Below are positions 44,448 to 54,657 of a DNA stretch of 64,000 nt, piece after piece (the stretch's first letter is position 1; each line of letters starts with the position of its first letter). Under the pieces are notes generated by a model. That model worked only from the letters and a program-made list of their open reading frames with translations. It ran no database searches and had not been told where the DNA came from. Position numbers and translations under genes: made by a program. Origin of the DNA: Nitrospina sp. (lineage in GTDB: Bacteria; Nitrospinota; Nitrospinia; Nitrospinales; JACRGP01); contig JACAVV010000008.1 in the NCBI GenBank assembly GCA_024648695.1, forward strand, positions 1 to 64,000, read 5' to 3'.

Positions 44448-45989
44448 ATGAATATCAAACATTATCTTAAGTCATTCTTACTTTTGTTTTTATTTTTGGT
44501 CACGTCCCCTGCAGTTTCCCCTGCAGGCGATTGGGAAACCATAGGAACCGCTCCTGATGGTGCCAAACTGACCAGGATGAATGATTACCTGATTCTCCTC
44601 ACCCGCTCCGGCCAGTTGAAGCAATGGAATCCCTTATCCGGAAAGACAGATTGGGCGGACCTTGGTTCGGCTGATAACACCAAAGCCATTACAGCCTACT
44701 CAGGCAAGTTGTTTCGAATTGACTCAAGCAACACTCTTTGGTTAGGAGACCCGCAGACTCCTAATCTCGGATGGAAGCGGATCGGAGTAGCAGGTTCGAT
44801 GATCGATATGGCCGCCACTCAGGGGAAAATATTTGGTGTAACCGTGAACAACAAACTTTGGGCACGCGCCGCGGCTTCACGGCAAATGAACTGGCAATCG
44901 GTAGGCCGCGTCTCCAATGTGTTGGCACTTACAGCTTCAGATACGCAACTGTTCATTGCCACCACAGACCAAAGGTTGTGGGCAAAAGATTTGAATAATT
45001 TAGGAGGCGCTCCTGCAGATATGGGAACCGTTCAGGATATGGTTTCCATTGCCGCCCTGGGGAACTATATGTATGGATTGACTGGCGGGGGGCAGGTGAT
45101 GAAAAAATCGATTAGCACGATGTCATTAACTGCACCCGCGCCGCCACCAGTCGTTGCACAAAGAACTCCTTCACGCCACCGCACCCAACCGCAAGTTAGT
45201 GGCGACAGGCCGGGAGTTAGTGGTGATCGAAGAAATGATGACGTGTTGTCCGAATTGCCCTGGTTGTTTCCGAGTGAGCAAAAAAGTAGATCCAGAAGGC
45301 GGTCGAGACCATCCTCCTCCACGCCCCCTACGGCTCCAACACCTGCACCCACCCCGGTTCCCGCTCCGGCACCGTCTTCATCGCCAGAGGTGTCTTTTCC
45401 GGAACCTGGAGACTTTAATAATGATGATGATTTGTTCGGAGGAATTGACTCAGGTCAAAATATTCAAGTTGCAGAAGCCACCACCGGACATAGTATTCGA
45501 GGCGACAAGCGTCCGGACAACCTTCAAAAGAAAAGCCCTGCTGGAAGCACCACTCCGCCACCGGCTACCACAACCCCCGCGGCAAATGATAAGATGATGG
45601 TGTTTACAAGTCATCCCAGTTTTCAAACCGCCAACCGGGCTCTGAAGGATATCGGTGCCCGATTAGTGGCTTTGGAAAAACAGGATAAGGCCGCCAACAA
45701 GACGCTTCAAACTACATGGGCGCCGCACGCCAACGAACTAAAAACCAGTTTGTTCCCCATTTCACAGCAAGCGGTGATGCTGTTGCAATCGATTCCACCG
45801 GGTGACCCTGCCGTTCAGCAAGTCCATAGCCTGTATTTACAATCGGCGTTTTATCTGGAGCAAGCTCTTAAAGACTGGGTTCAGGCTCTCGCCGAAAATA
45901 ACACCCAATTGTTCCAGCAAGGCGTTGCCAAGTTAACCGTCTACCAGCAAAAATACCAGGCCGCCAAAAGAGCCACGCCTGGCGGGTGA
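44448..45989 (+). CDS. exported tectonin-like beta-propeller protein
   Basis: A 513-aa protein in three parts. After a signal peptide (residues 1-26), residues 27-220 hold about five propeller blades of 40-45 aa, each ending in a Leu-Trp or equivalent: 'GKLFRIDSSNTLWLG', 'GKIFGVTVNNKLWAR', 'TQLFIATTDQRLWAK', and so on, the pattern of tectonin domains. Residues 225-385 are low complexity, rich in Pro, Ser and Thr, with a basic patch. The last 125 residues are helical ('RALKDIGARLVALEKQDKA'). A function in surface binding is possible but not shown. It follows the four-helix protein by 40 nt. Confidence 0.7.
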   Translation: MNIKHYLKSFLLLFLFLVTSPAVSPAGDWETIGTAPDGAKLTRMNDYLILLTRSGQLKQWNPLSGKTDWADLGSADNTKAITAYSGKLFRIDSSNTLWLGDPQTPNLGWKRIGVAGSMIDMAATQGKIFGVTVNNKLWARAAASRQMNWQSVGRVSNVLALTASDTQLFIATTDQRLWAKDLNNLGGAPADMGTVQDMVSIAALGNYMYGLTGGGQVMKKSISTMSLTAPAPPPVVAQRTPSRHRTQPQVSGDRPGVSGDRRNDDVLSELPWLFPSEQKSRSRRRSRPSSSTPPTAPTPAPTPVPAPAPSSSPEVSFPEPGDFNNDDDLFGGIDSGQNIQVAEATTGHSIRGDKRPDNLQKKSPAGSTTPPPATTTPAANDKMMVFTSHPSFQTANRALKDIGARLVALEKQDKAANKTLQTTWAPHANELKTSLFPISQQAVMLLQSIPPGDPAVQQVHSLYLQSAFYLEQALKDWVQALAENNTQLFQQGVAKLTVYQQKYQAAKRATPGG

Positions 45990-46032
45990 ATGTCGTAATT
46001 CATTTTGTCCTTATAGTTTATTGAAAAGAATT

Positions 46033-46070
46033 CCCTCTCGTCCGGCCCTTTCCCGCAAGAGACGAGGGGG
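46033..46070. repeat. dispersed palindromic repeat, inverted copy
   Basis: CCCTCTCGTCCGGCCCTTTCCC followed by GACGAGGGGG: the same consensus as at 19555-19592, in the opposite orientation. It lies in the 229-nt gap between the propeller gene and the lipoprotein gene. Confidence 0.55.
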
Positions 46071-46218
46071 TACCTTCTCCCTTCCGACAAGAAACTACTG
46101 GGTGTAAAAATGAGAGGTAAATGAGGCCACAGGCGCTCCTTATTTCTTTTTCCTGTAGAAAAAAGTAAAATACCCACACAACTGAATATTCATCCTGAAA
46201 TCTGAAAAAAAGAAAACC

Positions 46219-47298
46219 ATGCAAATTGCTAAAATTGTTATTCTGCTGACTCTCACCTGCTCATTTACAGCCTGCGGTTCCCTGGGACCTAAACGCGTCG
46301 AGGGCAATCGCTTCGACTATAACACCGCGCTTCAAAAGTCCAGCGACCAGCAATTGCTGTTGAATCTGGTACGCCTGAAATACCGTGACACCCCCTATTT
46401 TCTGGAAGTGAGTAGCGTCACCTCACAATTAAAATACAGCGCGTCGGTAGCAGTGGATGCCGAGGTTCCCGACCGCGGATTCAACATCTTCGGTTTCGGT
46501 GGAAATGCCCGCGTCGAAGAGAATCCGACCATCGTGTATTCGCCCTTGCAAGGGGATAAATTCATCACCCAGTTCTTGTCGCCCGTTTCCCTGGAAACAT
46601 TACTATTGTTGTATCGTTCCGGCTGGAGCATTAAACGTATTTTCTTTACCTGTCTGCAACAGATCAACGGCATTTATAACGCTCCCAATGCCGCCAGCCC
46701 AACCCCAGCGAGCGTTCCTGTTTACAAAGAGTTCCAGGACGTGATCCGGCTGTTTCGTTATTTTCAATCGAATAATATGTTGCGGATGGACTTTAAAAAT
46801 AATGGCAAAGGATTTGAAATTTTCCTTTCCATCGATCCAAAAGCCTGGAAATCTGAAGAGTACCTTCAATTTACCAAAATCTTAAACATTCAACCCGGGC
46901 AAGAGCAATACCTGCTCACCACCAACTTGATGTCGACTGATCCCAATGTCATCAAACTCGAAACCCGGTCCATAATGGGAGTTCTTTTTTATCTATCCCA
47001 GGGAGTTGCGGTCCCTGAAAGCGATCTTGCCAGTGGCAAAGTCACCAACACACTTTATCCTGATGGAAGCCCCTTTGATTGGAACGACGTGACCGGTAAA
47101 GTCTTGATCGTAAAAAATAAAAGCTATAAGCCTTCCGATGCTTCCACTGTCGTCAAATACCAGGGCAAATGGTTTTACATCGACAACACCGATCTAAACT
47201 CCAAGTCCACATTCGCCCTTTTAGGCCAACTCTTTGCCCTCCAGTCCGGCGGTGCCAAAGGCACCTCGCCTCTGCTAACCTTGTCGGTGGGGAATTGA
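46219..47298 (+). CDS. lipoprotein of unknown function
   Basis: A 359-aa protein with a lipoprotein signal peptide: hydrophobic residues 5-17 and lipobox F-T-A-C19. The mature part begins 'GSLGPKRVEGNRFDYNTALQKSSDQQLLLNLVRLKYRDTPYFLEVSS', a strongly conserved-looking start for an envelope lipoprotein. The rest has helix-rich and beta-rich parts with no cysteine after position 145. I do not recognise a family. It shares strand and orientation with the two preceding envelope genes. Confidence 0.7.
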   Translation: MQIAKIVILLTLTCSFTACGSLGPKRVEGNRFDYNTALQKSSDQQLLLNLVRLKYRDTPYFLEVSSVTSQLKYSASVAVDAEVPDRGFNIFGFGGNARVEENPTIVYSPLQGDKFITQFLSPVSLETLLLLYRSGWSIKRIFFTCLQQINGIYNAPNAASPTPASVPVYKEFQDVIRLFRYFQSNNMLRMDFKNNGKGFEIFLSIDPKAWKSEEYLQFTKILNIQPGQEQYLLTTNLMSTDPNVIKLETRSIMGVLFYLSQGVAVPESDLASGKVTNTLYPDGSPFDWNDVTGKVLIVKNKSYKPSDASTVVKYQGKWFYIDNTDLNSKSTFALLGQLFALQSGGAKGTSPLLTLSVGN

Positions 47299-47614
47299 TT
47301 TTTTAAGAGAAGGGGCTTTGGCCTTGTAATTCCGCTCATTCCGGTCTTCTCTCCAGCATGCTGAGGATAAATTGGTGATTGAATTTTCAATTTGTCCATT
47401 TTGGTATGAGGTTTATTGGAATAGACCAGTGGGACCTTTAAATGGAAAACTATTGTTTCGGTTAACTCGTCTTAAGGATATTAGCCATTGGTTAAGTACC
47501 TGACGTATTGAAATGTTAAAACCTACTGAAAGTTTCAAGCAATTAGAACAAAGGAAAAGTCATTCCAGGCGAGAGGGTGAATGTTATCCATACCTGCAGT
47601 AAGGCAATAGGTCA
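47299..47614. other. intergenic region with repeat relic
   Basis: No gene visible. A short GGCGAGAGGGTG near 47568-47579 resembles the end of the dispersed palindromic repeat. The lipoprotein gene and DASS transporter gene converge here with no clear terminator. Confidence 0.4.
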
Positions 47615-49162
47615 TCAGTACATCAGTATTACAATTAGCAGGCTTATCAACCCGGCTCCCAGGATGTTCAAGGCCAGTCCGGCTTTGGACATTTGGGGGA
47701 TGGTGACCCAGCCGCTTCCGAAGACGATGGCGTTGGGCGGGGTTGCCACGGGTAGCATGAATGCAAATGAGGCAGACATGGCCGCTGGGACCATTAGCAT
47801 AAGGGGTTCAATATTGGCGCTGTGGGCTACGGCTCCCAGTATGGGTAGGATCATGGTTGCTGTGGCGGTGTTGGAGGTGAGTTCGGTCAGGAACGTGATT
47901 CCCAGGCAGGTGATCAGTATCATCAGAAGTAAGGGCATGTCGGCGATGCTGGAAAGGTGGAGTCCGATCCAATGATCAAGGCCTGTTTTTTTGAATCCGG
48001 AGGCCAGGGCGAATCCGCCTCCGAATAATAACAGGATGCCCCAGGGGGTTTTTGACTCAACAGTGTTCCAGTCGAGGACGAAGTGTTCGCGTTTGCCATT
48101 CAGGATCACTCCTTCCTTAAGGTCGAGTGGAATGATCATCAGTAATAAGCCGATAGTCATGGCAACAGTGGAGTCCTGAAAGTACCCCGGGTTTTCAAAA
48201 AGTGTGGACCAGCCGGGTACTTTTGCGAATCCCAGATCGAGCGGTTTGCGAAAGATCCATAAGAACGCCGCTCCGGCGAAGGCAATGGCGACGTATTTTT
48301 CTGCCCTGCTCATTACGCCCATCGATTTCAATTCCTCATTTATTATTTCTGTATTTCCTTCCATTCCTATCTTGTGCAGAGGAACTTTTGAGATGAATCG
48401 GCACAGGTACAACCAGGTCACAGGCAGAAACACGATCACCAGCGGCAAGGCCATTAACATCCATTGCACAAAAGAGATTTCGGGTTTGTCGGGAAACAGT
48501 TCGCGGTAGAATCCAGCGAATACGATGTTGGGCGGTGTACCGATGAGGGTTCCCACCCCGCCGATGCTGGCGGAATAGGCAAGGCCCAGCATGAGGACCA
48601 GTCCCAGATTACGTTGTATGCTTTCTTCGGTGTCTGCGTTTTGTTTGCCGTTCAAGGTGGCCCTGTTTGCGATTTGCCGGACCACGGCCATTGCCACTGG
48701 TAGCATCATCATCGTGGTGGCTGTGTTGGAAATCCACATGGACAAAAATGCGGTGGCGATCATGAATCCAAGTACAAGCCTTGGTACACTCCTGCCGGTT
48801 TTGGAAATGATATTTAAAGCCAGACGCTTGTGAAAATTCCATTTCTCCATCGCGAGCGCGATCATGAATCCGCCGAGGAACAGGAAAACGAGGTGATTGC
48901 TGTAATTAGGGGCAACTTTGCCTGCGCTCATGATTCCCAACGATGGGAAGAGAAGGAGTGGAAACAGGGCGGTTACTGAAATGGGTACGGCTTCGCTGAT
49001 CCAGAAGACTGCCATTAACAGGGCCACCGCCATCATTCGCTGGGCTGATGACTCCATGCCTTCGGGTGCGGGTAGAAAAAGTATGAGAGCGAACAGAAGG
49101 ATCCCGGTGAGGGCCGTGATTTTTTTTATGGGGGACAGAGTCGAGGAGGGCATGGGGGCCAA
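47615..49162 (-). CDS. DASS-family sodium-coupled carboxylate transporter
   Basis: A 515-aa inner-membrane protein with about 11-12 hydrophobic segments. The two family signatures are S-N-T-A-T-T near residue 145 and S-N-T-A-T-A near residue 435, each at the tip of a re-entrant helix and used for sodium and substrate binding. The family imports dicarboxylates, citrate or sulfate. Next to succinate dehydrogenase genes, a C4-dicarboxylate is the attractive guess, but not proven. A gap of 124 nt with a repeat copy separates it from sdhE. Confidence 0.88.
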   Translation of the reverse strand: MAPMPSSTLSPIKKITALTGILLFALILFLPAPEGMESSAQRMMAVALLMAVFWISEAVPISVTALFPLLLFPSLGIMSAGKVAPNYSNHLVFLFLGGFMIALAMEKWNFHKRLALNIISKTGRSVPRLVLGFMIATAFLSMWISNTATTMMMLPVAMAVVRQIANRATLNGKQNADTEESIQRNLGLVLMLGLAYSASIGGVGTLIGTPPNIVFAGFYRELFPDKPEISFVQWMLMALPLVIVFLPVTWLYLCRFISKVPLHKIGMEGNTEIINEELKSMGVMSRAEKYVAIAFAGAAFLWIFRKPLDLGFAKVPGWSTLFENPGYFQDSTVAMTIGLLLMIIPLDLKEGVILNGKREHFVLDWNTVESKTPWGILLLFGGGFALASGFKKTGLDHWIGLHLSSIADMPLLLMILITCLGITFLTELTSNTATATMILPILGAVAHSANIEPLMLMVPAAMSASFAFMLPVATPPNAIVFGSGWVTIPQMSKAGLALNILGAGLISLLIVILMY

Positions 49163-49245
49163 TCAAGAAAAGACCTGGTTGAATTTTGCCCGTAGTTGGC
49201 TAGCGAACATTTTAGATGAGGGATCATTTTCCCCCTAGCCTTAAT

Positions 49246-49265
49246 CCTCTCCCGCCAGGGGAGAG
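49246..49265. repeat. dispersed palindromic repeat, short copy
   Basis: CCTCTCCCGCCAGGGGAGAG is the core palindrome of the repeat family, placed between the transporter gene and sdhE. Confidence 0.5.
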
Positions 49266-49286
49266 TTTGTTTTCGTTTCCAGCCGG

Positions 49287-50177
49287 TTAGGCCGCGCCTA
49301 GTTTTGCCAGTTTGTTTTCGAAGTTGGGAGTAGAGACGATGTGTTTGTGAATTTCCAGTTCTTTGGAATCGATTCCCAAGGCCAGGGCGACCAGTTGGGG
49401 TAGGTGCAGGATCGGAACCGAATAGCCCAATTGTTTCAATTTGTCGATTTCCGGCTGATAGGAATCCAGACTCAAATGGCACAAAGGGCATCCTGTAACC
49501 ACCACATCGGCGCCGCTTTGAATAGCATCGGCGAGAGCGTTGCCCGCCATGTCGTGCGAGGCTTTTTTGTTCATCATGACAATAGGGAAGCCGCAACACT
49601 TGACCCGGCTTTCATAGTAAACCGGCGTCGCGCCCAGCGCTTCAAAAATATCTTCCATGCCGGTGGGATTGTCCGGATCGTCGTACTCCGACTGTTCCGA
49701 AGGGCGCAGAACGTAGCACCCGTAAAAGGCCGCGACCTTGAGGCCTTCAAGAGGCCGGACCACTTTGCTTTTCAGCATTTCGAGTCCTTCGGGCGTCGCC
49801 AGGATATTGGCGAAGTGTTTCAACTTGATTTTGCCGCCGGTGTACTGGTGACCACCTTCCTTGAGTACATAGTTGACCTTTTCTTTATATTCCTCGTCGG
49901 AGTCCAGTTTGCATTCGGATTTTTTCAGGATACCCTGGCAGGTAGAGCAGATGGTGACCATGTCCAGGTTTTGCTCCTCAGCGATGGCGAGGGATCGAGC
50001 ATTGAGAGCATCTGCAAGTATGGGACTTTGTTCGGAGACCACACCTGCGCCACAGCAGGCGGCGCTTTTCATCTCCACGAAATCGATTCCCAAGGCCTCG
50101 GCGGTTTTCATTGTGGAGACCATTAATTCGCGTGTGGCTCCCTTGGAAACACAGCCGGTGAACAGGGCAAACTTCAT
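49287..50177 (-). CDS. CCG-domain subunit of SdhABE-type succinate dehydrogenase
   Basis: A 296-aa protein related to heterodisulfide reductase subunit B. Two cysteine-rich CCG blocks are complete: C9, C41-C42, C77 and C80; then C154, C194-C195, C230 and C233. In HdrB each set binds a non-cubane iron-sulfur cluster. It follows sdhB with a 4-nt overlap, so it is the E subunit that replaces the usual SdhC/SdhD haem anchors. Electrons would go to or from quinone or another carrier through it. No transmembrane helix is visible. Confidence 0.87.
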   Translation of the reverse strand: MKFALFTGCVSKGATRELMVSTMKTAEALGIDFVEMKSAACCGAGVVSEQSPILADALNARSLAIAEEQNLDMVTICSTCQGILKKSECKLDSDEEYKEKVNYVLKEGGHQYTGGKIKLKHFANILATPEGLEMLKSKVVRPLEGLKVAAFYGCYVLRPSEQSEYDDPDNPTGMEDIFEALGATPVYYESRVKCCGFPIVMMNKKASHDMAGNALADAIQSGADVVVTGCPLCHLSLDSYQPEIDKLKQLGYSVPILHLPQLVALALGIDSKELEIHKHIVSTPNFENKLAKLGAA

Positions 50178-51184
50178 TGCTTCAACTCCTTGAATATTCT
50201 CTTGACGTCGTCCACATCGTCCACGGAATGGTGAATAATGGGAGGAATTTTTCCTTTTTTCAGCATTCTAAGCCCGACTGGAATCAGGCCAAATACATCT
50301 TTTATGACCGTCGGAACTTTTCCTTGCATAAGCATTTTTAAATTGTCCTGGACCAAATTGACGATGCCCTTGACTCCTAAAAAGCCGATCGACTCAACGG
50401 GCAAAACATTTTCGTTCAGGCGGCCGCTATGCTTGATTGATTTGGTGAAAGACAGAGCATGCCGCGCCCCGTTGTTATTATGCACCCCTTCTTCCAAGGC
50501 AACGGTCATGATTTCCTTGATGCGATGGAAAGGTTCTGCCGGTTTTGGACACCGCTCAACACATTCGCCACAGTGAGTGCAATCCCAGATGCCGCCCGGT
50601 TCACTCAACTGTTCCACTCGCGCTTTTCGGTCCTTGTCGCGCGAGTCACCAACGAAGCGCTGGGCTTTGGCAAGTGCGGCAGGCCCTAAAAAGTTATCAT
50701 CCACTTCAAGGACATTACAATCCGAGTAACACGCTCCACACATGATGCAGGTGCTGGAATCATCAATGATGCTAAATTGTGCCTGCGATTGATGTCGTTC
50801 TTTTTCGGGTTTCGTTTCTTCAGGTTTTAAATAGGGAGTGACTTTATTGATCTTTTCCCAAAACGGATCGAAGTCCACCACAAGGTCTTTGATCGGTTTC
50901 ATATTGCCGAGCGGTTCCAGAACCACCGTGTCATTTTTGATCACATGCTCAGCCTGGCGTTGACAGGCAAGGATGGCGTGTCCGTTGGCTTTGACCGCGC
51001 AGGACCCACAAATTGCACTTCGGCAAGACATCCTGTAGGACAAGGTGCCATCTTGAGTCCACTTGATCTCATTGAGCGAGTCCAGCAGAGTCGTGCCCTC
51101 GGGAGGGTCGTATTGGAACTCCTCGTAATAGGGCTCTCTTTGAATTTCCGGATTGTATCGTTTGATTTTAAAGGTGGCCATCAA
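50174..51184 (-). CDS. sdhB: succinate dehydrogenase / fumarate reductase iron-sulfur subunit
   Basis: A 336-aa subunit, longer than the ~240 aa usual form. The N-terminal [2Fe-2S] domain has '[11 protein letters not shown]' and a distal Cys ('ILAC', near residue 76). The C-terminal domain has two four-Cys sets, '[11 protein letters not shown]' and '[12 protein letters not shown]', the second giving a [4Fe-4S] pattern where classical enzymes bind [3Fe-4S]. About 80 extra residues follow. It overlaps both neighbours by 4 nt. Confidence 0.93.
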   Translation of the reverse strand: MMATFKIKRYNPEIQREPYYEEFQYDPPEGTTLLDSLNEIKWTQDGTLSYRMSCRSAICGSCAVKANGHAILACQRQAEHVIKNDTVVLEPLGNMKPIKDLVVDFDPFWEKINKVTPYLKPEETKPEKERHQSQAQFSIIDDSSTCIMCGACYSDCNVLEVDDNFLGPAALAKAQRFVGDSRDKDRKARVEQLSEPGGIWDCTHCGECVERCPKPAEPFHRIKEIMTVALEEGVHNNNGARHALSFTKSIKHSGRLNENVLPVESIGFLGVKGIVNLVQDNLKMLMQGKVPTVIKDVFGLIPVGLRMLKKGKIPPIIHHSVDDVDDVKRIFKELKQ

Positions 51185-52896
51185 TATTCTCTTTTAGCGG
51201 GTTTGTAACGGGTAATAGTTACGTCCTTGTAATTTATCTGGATTCCCTCGCCGTCATCAGCCTCGGAAAGTAAGGAGTGCTTGAGAAAATTTGTATCATC
51301 ACGTTCAGGAAAATCCTTGCGAAAGTGGCCCCCTCGGCTTTCTTTCCTGTTCAAAGCGCCTGTCGCGATGATCTCCCCCATTTTCAACATATTGCCTAAT
51401 TCGATGATCTCATACAATTCAGTGTTGAACAAGTTGCCTTTGTCGGTAATTTTTCCTTTTTTATATCGTGTTTGAAGCGACTTGATTTTCGAGATGCAAT
51501 CTTTCAAGCGCTTTTCATCGCGGAAGACACCGCATTGGGACATCATCACTTCTTTCATTTCATTGCGGATATCATTATAGCTTTCGGTGCCATCCCGTTG
51601 GTATATTTCTTCAAAAAGGTTGAGGGTTTTCGTCTTTTGGTGTTTTTCATTGAGCGGTTGCAATTCGGCTTCACGAGCAAATTCCAAAGCAGACCTGCCC
51701 GAGCGTTCGCCGAAAACAACGGCCTCTAATAAGGAATTGGTTCCTAACCGATTGGCTCCATGGACGGAAACGCAGGCGCATTCACCGGCGGCAAAAAAAC
51801 CTGTGAGCGGCGTTCCCTTATCATCAATAACCACCTGGCCGAACATGTCTGTGGGGATACCTCCCATAGAATAATGGGCGGTTGGCTGAATGGGCAATTT
51901 TTCATTGACGCAATCAACGCCAATGAAGTCGATTCCCAACTGTCGGATCTGAGGCAGGCGCTCCATGATTCGAGCTTCGCCCAGATGGGTGAGGTCGAGA
52001 TGAATATAATCTTTACCGTCAATACCGCGTCCTTCGTCAATTTCACTTTGTTCAGCACGGGCAACAATATCTCTGGGTGCAAGTTCCATCCGCGAAGGAG
52101 CATATTGTTCCATAAACCTTTCGCCCTTGCTGTTCAGTAAGGTGCCTCCTTCTCCACGGGCGGCTTCCGAAAAAAGGATGCCCTGCCGCCAAAGGCCAGA
52201 GGGATGAAATTGAACAAACTCAGTATCCTGCAAAGGAATCCCCGCACGATAAGCCGCAATCACACCGTCTGCAGTTCCCGCGAAGGCATTGGAGGTGATT
52301 TTGAAAACCCGTCCATAACCTCCTGTACAGAAGATAACCGCTTTGGCCTGCATCACTTCAACTTCCCCGGTGCGAATATCGCTGACCACAACACCTTTGC
52401 ATCGTCCCTCTTCGACGATGAGCGAATGCATGTACCATTCATTATATATTTTTATGGACTTGGCATTTTTGAGAAGCTGTTCATGAAGCGCATGCAAAAT
52501 GGCGTGACCGGTCCGGTCCGCGGAGTAACAGGCTCTGGGTTTGGAATGGCCGCCAAAAGCCCGTTGCGCGATTTTGCCATCTTTGTCGCGACTGAAAACA
52601 CAACCCATATGTTCGAGTTCGTAAATCACTCTGGACGCAGATTTGACATACTCTTCCACCGCGTCCTGGTCATTTAAATAATCCCCGCCTTTGCAGGTAT
52701 CGAACATATGTTCTTCCCAACTGTCGTCCTCGGAGTTGGCAAGTGAGGCGGCGATACCACCTTGAGCCGCTCCCGAATGGGAGCGGGAAGGATATACTTT
52801 GGTCAGAATAGCGACATCCAGTTCTTTGGAGACTTCAAGAGCCGCACGCATTCCCGCTAAACCTGAGCCGACAATTATGACATCTTGTTTAATCAA
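51181..52896 (-). CDS. sdhA: succinate dehydrogenase / fumarate reductase flavoprotein
   Basis: A 571-aa FAD enzyme that interconverts succinate and fumarate in the TCA or reverse TCA cycle. The dinucleotide fold G-S-G-L-A-G is at the N-terminus; '[16 protein letters not shown]' includes the His that covalently binds FAD, and '[18 protein letters not shown]' and 'RSALEF' follow. Full length. It is the first gene of sdhABE on the minus strand. Direction in vivo cannot be read from sequence. Confidence 0.95.
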   Translation of the reverse strand: MIKQDVIIVGSGLAGMRAALEVSKELDVAILTKVYPSRSHSGAAQGGIAASLANSEDDSWEEHMFDTCKGGDYLNDQDAVEEYVKSASRVIYELEHMGCVFSRDKDGKIAQRAFGGHSKPRACYSADRTGHAILHALHEQLLKNAKSIKIYNEWYMHSLIVEEGRCKGVVVSDIRTGEVEVMQAKAVIFCTGGYGRVFKITSNAFAGTADGVIAAYRAGIPLQDTEFVQFHPSGLWRQGILFSEAARGEGGTLLNSKGERFMEQYAPSRMELAPRDIVARAEQSEIDEGRGIDGKDYIHLDLTHLGEARIMERLPQIRQLGIDFIGVDCVNEKLPIQPTAHYSMGGIPTDMFGQVVIDDKGTPLTGFFAAGECACVSVHGANRLGTNSLLEAVVFGERSGRSALEFAREAELQPLNEKHQKTKTLNLFEEIYQRDGTESYNDIRNEMKEVMMSQCGVFRDEKRLKDCISKIKSLQTRYKKGKITDKGNLFNTELYEIIELGNMLKMGEIIATGALNRKESRGGHFRKDFPERDDTNFLKHSLLSEADDGEGIQINYKDVTITRYKPAKREY

Positions 52897-53290
52897 AGGT
52901 CACCTTAAAAACGGAAAAAAATTACCATCCTAGCATGAATAATTTGGAAACACCAGATAGGCTCTACCTGATTGGTTGCTTGTTTGGAAGGCTTAAAACT
53001 CCGTCAGGAAAGCAAAAAATAACTCAAATTAAGAAAGTGCTTCCTTCGAATTTTTCGAAGGCGATTATGTTAAACAAATACGAGTAGGCTTGTCAAGAGC
53101 TTAGCTCTAATAAAAGTGGATGGGGTATAGGGACAGGGGGATTAAAACCAGAATCCTCTTGAAAACCAGTGACGGCAATCCTATAATGACCCGACCAAAC
53201 AAATTAACTTTTTGTTTTTAAAAGAATTTTTATGCAGTCCCATCGATTCTGAATTAGCCTTCCGTTTTTTTGGGTCCATTGGAGTCCCTC
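52897..53290. other. intergenic region between divergent sdhA and DEAD-box helicase genes
   Basis: No gene and no clear promoter. A short palindrome GAGCTTAGCTC lies near 53098-53108. At the right end GGAG (53281-53284) is placed 6 nt before the TTG at 53291 and decides that start. Confidence 0.4.
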
Positions 53291-54613
53291 TTGACACAAG
53301 TTAGATTTGATTCGCTAGATATCAATCCCCTGGTTCTTAAAGGAATCCAGGAAGCCGGGTTTGAATTTTGTACACCCATTCAAGCCAAAACCCTACCACT
53401 GGCTTTGAAGGGAAAAGACGTTGCGGGTCAGGCCCAGACGGGTACCGGTAAAACGGCCGCATTTTTAATCAACCTGTTTCATCAACTATTGGAAAAACCT
53501 GGCAAGGAGGGGAAACGGTCCGATTGGGTAGCACCGCGCGGATTGATCATAGCTCCTACTCGGGAACTGGCGCGGCAGATTGAAAAAGATGCTTCCGTTT
53601 TAGGCCAGTTTTGCGGGTTTAAAAGTGTGACCGTTTATGGCGGTGTCGATTACGAACGGCAAAAGACGCAGATCAAAAAAGGCGCCGATATATTGATCGT
53701 GACGCCAGGTCGTTTCATTGATTATTACAAACAAAAATTCTTCAGTTTGAAATCGGTTGAAGTTTTGGTGATCGATGAAGCGGACCGTATGTTTGATATG
53801 GGTTTCATTCAGGATTTAAGGTTTATACTCCGGAACACCTCCCCTTATTTTAAAAGACAGTCGATGTTGTTTTCGGCCACCCTGAATTTCCGCGTCATGG
53901 AGTTGTGTTACGAGCATATGAACAATCCGGAGAAGATAGCCATTGAGCCGGAAAAGGTTACTGTCGATCTGGTGGAACAGGTGTTATATCATGTGGGTTC
54001 CGACGAGAAAATGAGCCTGCTTTTAGGGTTGTTGAAAAAAGCCCAGGGCAGTAAAGTTATCATCTTTTGCAATACCAAGGACATTGTCGATCAGGTAGAG
54101 GCATTTTTAAAATACAACCACCTGAATGCCGACCAGATCAGTGGTGATTTGCATCAGCGAAAACGTATCCGGGTGTTGGAACAATTCTCCGCAGGCGAAC
54201 TGGATATATTGATCGCTACTGATGTGGCTTCACGCGGTCTCCATATCGACGACATCACACACGTTGTCAATTTTGATTTGCCCCAGGATCCAGAAGACTA
54301 TATTCATCGCATCGGCCGTACTGCAAGGGCGGGAGCCAAGGGAACAGCGCTTTCATTTTGCTGTGAAGATTATGCGCTCCATCTGGAACGGATCGAAGAG
54401 ATGTTGAAATTCAAAATTCCGGTAGATTGGCCAGAAGACGATATGTTCGCAGAAATCCGTGAGGGTCAACCCAAACTGAAAAAAGATCCCCGCAAAATTT
54501 ACCCCAAAAAAGATTCCGGAAACCGCAGACGTTCCGGGGGAGACAGCCGTCCCCGCAACCGCAAACCGGTCAGAAAGAAAAACGCCACTCCCGGTGCTCG
54601 CCGGGGGAGTTAA
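53291..54613 (+). CDS. DEAD-box ATP-dependent RNA helicase
   Basis: A 440-aa superfamily 2 helicase. Q motif F-x13-PIQA, motif I 'AQTGTGKTA', Ia 'PTRELARQ', Ib 'TPGRF', II D-E-A-D, III S-A-T, V 'ATDVASRGLHI' and VI 'HRIGRTARAG' are all present. The C-terminal 70 residues are basic and Arg/Lys/Gly-rich, as in RhlE/RhlB types, for RNA contact. TTG at 53291 is chosen because GGAG is 6 nt before it; TTG 53270 or 53279 would be alternatives. Likely acts in ribosome assembly or mRNA decay. Confidence 0.93.
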   Translation: MTQVRFDSLDINPLVLKGIQEAGFEFCTPIQAKTLPLALKGKDVAGQAQTGTGKTAAFLINLFHQLLEKPGKEGKRSDWVAPRGLIIAPTRELARQIEKDASVLGQFCGFKSVTVYGGVDYERQKTQIKKGADILIVTPGRFIDYYKQKFFSLKSVEVLVIDEADRMFDMGFIQDLRFILRNTSPYFKRQSMLFSATLNFRVMELCYEHMNNPEKIAIEPEKVTVDLVEQVLYHVGSDEKMSLLLGLLKKAQGSKVIIFCNTKDIVDQVEAFLKYNHLNADQISGDLHQRKRIRVLEQFSAGELDILIATDVASRGLHIDDITHVVNFDLPQDPEDYIHRIGRTARAGAKGTALSFCCEDYALHLERIEEMLKFKIPVDWPEDDMFAEIREGQPKLKKDPRKIYPKKDSGNRRRSGGDSRPRNRKPVRKKNATPGARRGS

Positions 54614-54657
54614 GGTTTGGGTCTTTCAGGTTGGCCTTCGGCCTCATATCACTTAAA

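Noticed and set aside
45065-45600. Proline-rich alternative frames within the propeller gene
   Set aside because: They are shadows of the low-complexity Pro/Ser/Thr linker; the chosen frame alone has a signal peptide and blade repeats.
48204-49238. Plus-strand frames opposite the DASS transporter
   Set aside because: No start signals; the minus strand has both S-N-T signatures and helix pattern.
53232-53250. ATG start for the DEAD-box helicase at 53232
   Set aside because: It is out of frame and meets a stop after six codons; the TTG at 53291 with GGAG is preferred.
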